From NCBI GenBank assembly GCA_017857255.1, contig JAFMDL010000006.1:1-54684 (forward strand): DNA of 54,684 bases, given 5' to 3'. This document shows, in pieces, positions 51,200-54,684 of the stretch (within the stretch, counting starts at the first letter, position 1; every line of letters begins with the position of its first letter). Both the position numbers and the translations under genes were made by a program. The notes beneath the pieces were generated by a model that saw only the letters and a list, made by a program, of their open reading frames with translations, had not been told where the DNA came from and did not search any database. The stretch is from Puniceicoccaceae bacterium (GTDB taxonomy: Bacteria > Verrucomicrobiota > Verrucomicrobiia > Opitutales > Coraliomargaritaceae).

Positions 51200-51264
51200 T
51201 TCCGAGGAGCAACGCGACGACAAGACCGGGCGCGTAGCGAACCGGAACATGTGACTGATTTCAG
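51179..51264 (+). pseudogene. truncated tRNA-Ser remnant
   Basis: Starts like the intact tRNA (GGAGAAGTGGCAGAGTGGCC), then has about 45 bp of unrelated GC-rich sequence whose ends pair (TTCCG/CGGAA), then GTGACTGATTTCAG, which resembles the anticodon stem without its anticodon. There is no T arm or acceptor 3' half, so it cannot make a tRNA. Confidence 0.7.
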
Positions 51265-51312
51265 TCAAAGCTTGCCATCTGTGATACAGCCGCTTCTCTG
51301 TCCCAATTTTTA

Positions 51313-51418
<106 letters not shown>

Positions 51419-51531
51419 AAAAGGGTGGCTAGAAGGAGGAGATGCGAACCACTGGGTTCGACGGAAGGAGCGCAAGCGACTGGAGATGGGACGCCGCAGG
51501 CGGTCGCGCAACGATGAGGCGCAGCCTCACC

Positions 51532-51566
51532 AATCCCTCCTTCTCCGTCATTTAAGGGGCAGCCGC
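51532..51566. repeat. direct repeat B2 (displaced tRNA-Ser 3' end)
   Basis: Second copy of the tRNA 3' half plus trailer. The 113 bp between B1 and B2 hold several short GC hairpins (for example GCCGC-AGGCGG and GAGGC-GCA-GCCTC) and no gene. Confidence 0.9.
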
Positions 51567-51571
51567 CAAAA

Positions 51572-52174
51572 CTACAACTTGCCCTTCACGTACGCAATCA
51601 GCTGCTTAGCCACTGGAATGCGCACATACACAACGTCAGTTGGGTCCCAATAATCTTGGTGAAAGATCACTTGTCCCTCATTGTTGAAACGCATGCGTGT
51701 CATACCCATAGATTCTTCCCACGTTCCGGGGGGTGTTTTTTTGAAGTCCACTCGCATCGTCCAATCCAGATAAAAATCACCACCAGCACGGCTGATGTTG
51801 TTAAACACGAATTCGCACGCGGTTAGCGGTTCTAGTCCCTCGACCAGATAGTGCTCGATATCGACTGCATGGTCAATTTGTCGAAACGCATCGCGAAAAT
51901 ACACCTCTGGCGCATACACTTTTTGCACACTGGCCTTGAGACTCTCGTGAGTGTAGTTCTCAAACAGCGCCTTCACTCCAGCTAGCATGTTAGCCTCTTC
52001 TACCGAACCAGCCGCCGGCAGATCAAAACGGCTAGGTTCGGACGCTTTAAGCGCCGCTTTAAATTTGTCATCGGGAATTGTCTGAGTATGCATAGTAGAA
52101 GGAGAGCAGCCCACCATGAGCAACAGCAAGCTTGCACAAAGCAGGTGAATAAAGCTACGAAGGTTAATATCCAT
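51572..52174 (-). CDS. NTF2/SnoaL-like lipoprotein (200 aa)
   Basis: A signal peptide with a lipobox (LMVGC, C23) predicts a lipid-anchored protein. The rest fits a single NTF2-like cone fold, with a YAPEVYFRDAFRQIDHAVDIEHYL helix-strand region and WTMRVDFKKTPPGTWEESMGMTRM strands. Similar NTF2-like genes accompany FAD-oxidoreductase/DUF1365/cfa clusters in other bacteria. It is divergent from the FAD gene (84 bp between starts), which suggests shared regulation. The ligand is unknown. Confidence 0.8.
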   Translation of the reverse strand: MDINLRSFIHLLCASLLLLMVGCSPSTMHTQTIPDDKFKAALKASEPSRFDLPAAGSVEEANMLAGVKALFENYTHESLKASVQKVYAPEVYFRDAFRQIDHAVDIEHYLVEGLEPLTACEFVFNNISRAGGDFYLDWTMRVDFKKTPPGTWEESMGMTRMRFNNEGQVIFHQDYWDPTDVVYVRIPVAKQLIAYVKGKL

Positions 52175-52258
52175 AGATTATTAAGCGTCGCAATCGTCTA
52201 AAACTTACAAACTTCGTGTTATTTGTAAGGGCTAGGCCAGCACAACGATCCCTAGCAA

Positions 52259-53536
52259 ATGCCCAAAAATTCTCAAAAACAACGGATCGCAGTCGTCGGC
52301 TGTGGTGTTTCCGGACTCACCGCTGCATGGCTCCTACAACGGCAGCATGAGGTTCACCTGTTTGAAAAAAACGATTACATCGGTGGTCATACCCGCACGC
52401 TGAAAGTCCCCAACGGCCCCGATGCCGGCACACCCGTTGATACTGGTTTTATTGTGATGAACCATCGCAACTACCCGAATTTCACTGAAGTGCTGAAGCA
52501 ACTCGATGTAGCACTGCAGGACAGCTCGATGACCTTCAGTTTTTACGATACCGCGACCCACTATGGTTACTCAGGCAATCGTTTTAGTACACTGTTTCCT
52601 TCGCTGGGCTATTGGTTTAAACCACAACACTTACGCTTCGTCGCTGACATCATGCGCTTTGCTAAGATTGGCTATCGCGATCTTAAATCTGGCTACCTAG
52701 ATGGAAAAACTCTAGGCGACTATTGCAAAACGCGCAAATTCGGCGCGGCATTTCTGAATCACTACCTCTACCCGATGGGTGCTGCAATTTGGTCGTCACC
52801 GATCGCAGAGATGCATGCCTTCCCCGCACAGCCCTATCTGCACTTCCTAGAAAACCACGGACTGCTACGCCTCAAAAACCGCCCGCAATGGAAATTTGTC
52901 GCTGGCGGTTCCCGCTCTTACATCCGCGCCATGCTAGACACATTTGAGCATGAGCCAAACCTGAACGCAGCGCCCGAATCGATCGCGCGACATGCAGAAG
53001 GTGTAACTCTTACTATGGCCGACGGCCGTGCTCTGGAGTTTGACCATGTGGTGATTGGAGCACATGCCGATGAAGCACTTAAGTTACTCGCTGATCCAAG
53101 TGATGAGGAACAACGTAATCTAGGTCCCTGGCGCTATCAAGCCAACACCGTCACATTACATACTGATGCCTCGCAATTACCCCCCGACCCCAAACAATGG
53201 TCTTCGTGGAACTTCATGCGGGAACCATCGCACGAGGATCAGCAACCCGTAGCAGTCAGTTACTATATGAACCGCCTGCAAGCCCTACAAACACAGCAAC
53301 ACTATATTGTGACGCTGAACAACTCGAGGCCTATCCCAGCGGATCAAACGATCAACTCGACCACCCTGATGCATCCGCTTTACTCGTTTGAAAGCATGGC
53401 AACACAACCACGACTCCAGGCTATGAATGGGCAGCGCAACACCTGGTTTTGCGGCAGCTACTTTGGCTACGGATTCCACGAAGACGGAGTGCGCTCAGCG
53501 GTCGACGTCGCGAAGGCTTTCGGTATCGATCTATGA
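52259..53536 (+). CDS. FAD/NAD(P)-binding amine-oxidase-like oxidoreductase
   Basis: 425 residues. The dinucleotide-binding GxGxxG motif is VVGCGVSGLTAAWLL (N-terminus), followed by EKNDYIGGHTRT, a flavin-contact loop. C-terminal FAD contact GSYFGYGFHEDGVRSA. This subfamily occurs beside DUF1365 and cyclopropane-fatty-acid-synthase genes and is thought to act on fatty acyl chains in membrane lipids. It overlaps the DUF1365 gene by 4 bp (ATGA). Confidence 0.9.
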   Translation: MPKNSQKQRIAVVGCGVSGLTAAWLLQRQHEVHLFEKNDYIGGHTRTLKVPNGPDAGTPVDTGFIVMNHRNYPNFTEVLKQLDVALQDSSMTFSFYDTATHYGYSGNRFSTLFPSLGYWFKPQHLRFVADIMRFAKIGYRDLKSGYLDGKTLGDYCKTRKFGAAFLNHYLYPMGAAIWSSPIAEMHAFPAQPYLHFLENHGLLRLKNRPQWKFVAGGSRSYIRAMLDTFEHEPNLNAAPESIARHAEGVTLTMADGRALEFDHVVIGAHADEALKLLADPSDEEQRNLGPWRYQANTVTLHTDASQLPPDPKQWSSWNFMREPSHEDQQPVAVSYYMNRLQALQTQQHYIVTLNNSRPIPADQTINSTTLMHPLYSFESMATQPRLQAMNGQRNTWFCGSYFGYGFHEDGVRSAVDVAKAFGIDL

Positions 53537-54330
53537 TTAAGCACTCACAGATTTGCCGCGGCTCAGTGGTCCATCAGCGCATCAGCCCGGTGCCTCATGC
53601 CTTCACCTACCCCGCAACTTTTTTTGCATTTGATCTCGCCGAACTAGACCATCTTTCGCAGCAAGCCTCATTGTTTGGGTATAATGATACACGCCTGATT
53701 AGCATTCACGACCAGCATTATCTACATGGTAAAAAATCGCGTATTGAACATCAACTGGACTGCTTACTTCCCCCGCAAATCGACGGCGAACATACCCTAC
53801 TAATCACCTCGCCGCGGTACCTTGGATACGCCTTCAACCCCGTAAACTTTTACCTGCGCATGCGCGGAGATCAACTAGTCGCTGCTGTAGCGGAGGTAAA
53901 CAATACCTTCGGCGATCGCCACGTCTATCCACTCCCTGACCTAATCCACAAAAGCGCGCAGACGTGGACCGCATACTGCCCCAAAGACTTCCACGTTTCG
54001 CCCTTTAACGATCTGGCAGGCGACTATCATTTTACATTTACAATCACAGCAGACACATTTCACCTTGGAGTCGATTTACATAGAGATGGCGTTTGTGTAT
54101 TAAAGACTTGGATACAAGGGACTAAAAATACGATCAATAATTCTTCTATTTGGAAGCACGCGCTCCTCCATCCCTTTGACACGGCACTCAACAGCATGCC
54201 ACGTATTCTATGGCAAGCCGCACAGCTTTATTACAAAAAAAAGCTAAAGATACATAACCGTCCATCGCCCACTTCAGCGGCAACTCTAATTGACCGCGAT
54301 CATACGGATGAACCCGCAAACATCATTTGA
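53533..54330 (+). CDS. DUF1365 family protein (265 aa)
   Basis: 265 residues from MIKHSQICRGSVVHQRISPV, coupled to the preceding stop by ATGA; a longer frame exists inside the upstream gene. DUF1365 landmarks: HAFTYPATFFAFDLAELD, SPRYLGYAFNPVNFYLR, EVNNTFGDRHVY, PKDFHVSPFNDLAGDYHF. Function not established; it is regularly linked to FAD oxidoreductases and cfa-type methyltransferases in lipid modification. It is convergent with the partial cfa gene. Confidence 0.93.
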   Translation: MIKHSQICRGSVVHQRISPVPHAFTYPATFFAFDLAELDHLSQQASLFGYNDTRLISIHDQHYLHGKKSRIEHQLDCLLPPQIDGEHTLLITSPRYLGYAFNPVNFYLRMRGDQLVAAVAEVNNTFGDRHVYPLPDLIHKSAQTWTAYCPKDFHVSPFNDLAGDYHFTFTITADTFHLGVDLHRDGVCVLKTWIQGTKNTINNSSIWKHALLHPFDTALNSMPRILWQAAQLYYKKKLKIHNRPSPTSAATLIDRDHTDEPANII

Positions 54331-54393
54331 CTGAAGCCAGTAGGGAGTGAATCAAGCCAGTTCCTTGGAAAGTGTAGCCTAGGCTGCCCTAAG

Positions 54394-54503
54394 CAAAAAT
54401 CCAACTCTCCAACCCTCCCACTTTCCAACCTTCCCACTTTCCTACTTTTCTACCTTCCTACTTCCTACCTTCTACTTCCCTACCACGCTACCCACGCTAC
54501 CCA
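54394..54503. repeat. pyrimidine-rich degenerate repeat tract
   Basis: The plus strand has no G for 93 nt (54394-54486), made of short units like CTTTCCA, CTTCCTAC and CTACTTCC, followed by three CTACCCACG-like units. It lies between convergent genes. It could form triplex DNA or a weak terminator region; it is not coding. Confidence 0.8.
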
Positions 54504-54684
54504 CGCTGCAAAACCACGTGATTCACATCGATCAGATTCGAATCGAACCCTGCCTCACAGTAGCTCAAGTAGTAATTCCATTTCCGACAAAAAGCAGCGT
54601 CGAATCCCATTGCCTGTACCTGCTCAACATGCGTATTAAAGTCGGATGCCCAGCGGCGCAATGTCTCAGCGTAATCACGACCAA
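54497..54684 (-). CDS. cfa: cyclopropane-fatty-acid synthase-like methyltransferase, partial (5' end outside window)
   Basis: The C-terminal 61 residues are visible: RDYAETLRRWASDFN, then AMGFDAAFCRKWNYYLSYCE, then AGFDSNLIDVNHVVLQRG before the stop. The pattern YAETLRRW...RKWNYYLSYCEAGF is the Cfa C-terminus. It would use SAM to methylate unsaturated phospholipid chains. It faces the FAD/DUF1365 operon, the usual partner set. Confidence 0.85.
   Translation of the reverse strand, partial: GRDYAETLRRWASDFNTHVEQVQAMGFDAAFCRKWNYYLSYCEAGFDSNLIDVNHVVLQRG

Overview
The window looks like chromosomal DNA of a marine-type Verrucomicrobiota, most likely class Opitutae (Puniceicoccales / Coraliomargarita-like). 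That placement is an inference from three things: a Minf_1886-family gene (a family known mainly from Verrucomicrobia and relatives), an exosortase, and a complete dcw cluster containing a fused murC-murB and a divergent ftsZ. The gene content is mostly housekeeping. I see no insertion sequence, prophage or CRISPR array.

Layout. 1-5.7 kb: 5' part of glgP, an unrecognised gene overlapping prfB (prfB has a +1 programmed frameshift), a VF530-family gene, tRNA-Cys and a small hypothetical gene. 5.7-9.1 kb: rpsA with its terminator, a DUF2288 gene and dinB. 9.06-9.8 kb: a gene-free stretch with two copies of a structured element that read on the minus strand like twin small RNAs ending in intrinsic terminators; this is the best candidate for something undescribed. 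9.8-11.5 kb: dciA-like, thyA and folA. 11.7-14 kb: DUF805, a histidine-rich membrane-anchored protein and a Sco-type copper protein. 14-34 kb (minus strand): the dcw cluster in transcription order mraZ-rsmH-ftsL-like-(65 aa)-ftsI-murE-murF-mraY-murD-(LysM)-ftsW-murG-murCB-ddl-ftsQ-ftsA-ftsZ, preceded by a three-repeat MraZ operator. 34.4-39 kb: M16 protease, a decayed small ORF, Minf_1886 protein and exosortase. 39.2-43.8 kb (plus strand): HIT protein, then phoH-pgpH-ybeY. 43.8-47.2 kb: tig-clpP-clpX. 47.4-51 kb: single-TM protein, a long perfect inverted repeat, thioesterase, IMPase-like phosphatase and DEAD-box helicase. 51.1-51.6 kb: tRNA-Ser(CGA) flanked by broken copies of its own halves. 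51.6-54.7 kb: NTF2-like lipoprotein, FAD oxidoreductase, DUF1365 and the 3' end of cfa, a known lipid-modification neighbourhood.

How the parts fit together. The dcw genes make UDP-MurNAc-pentapeptide (murCB, murD, murE, murF, ddl), move it onto lipid (mraY, murG), polymerise and cross-link it (ftsW, ftsI) and place the septum (ftsZ, ftsA, ftsQ, ftsL). tig-clpP-clpX is a protein quality-control operon, and phoH-pgpH-ybeY couples c-di-AMP turnover with RNA/ribosome maturation. Many genes lack a clear Shine-Dalgarno sequence, so several starts were chosen by homology. Where an open frame extends upstream of the family's usual start, the shorter start is given.
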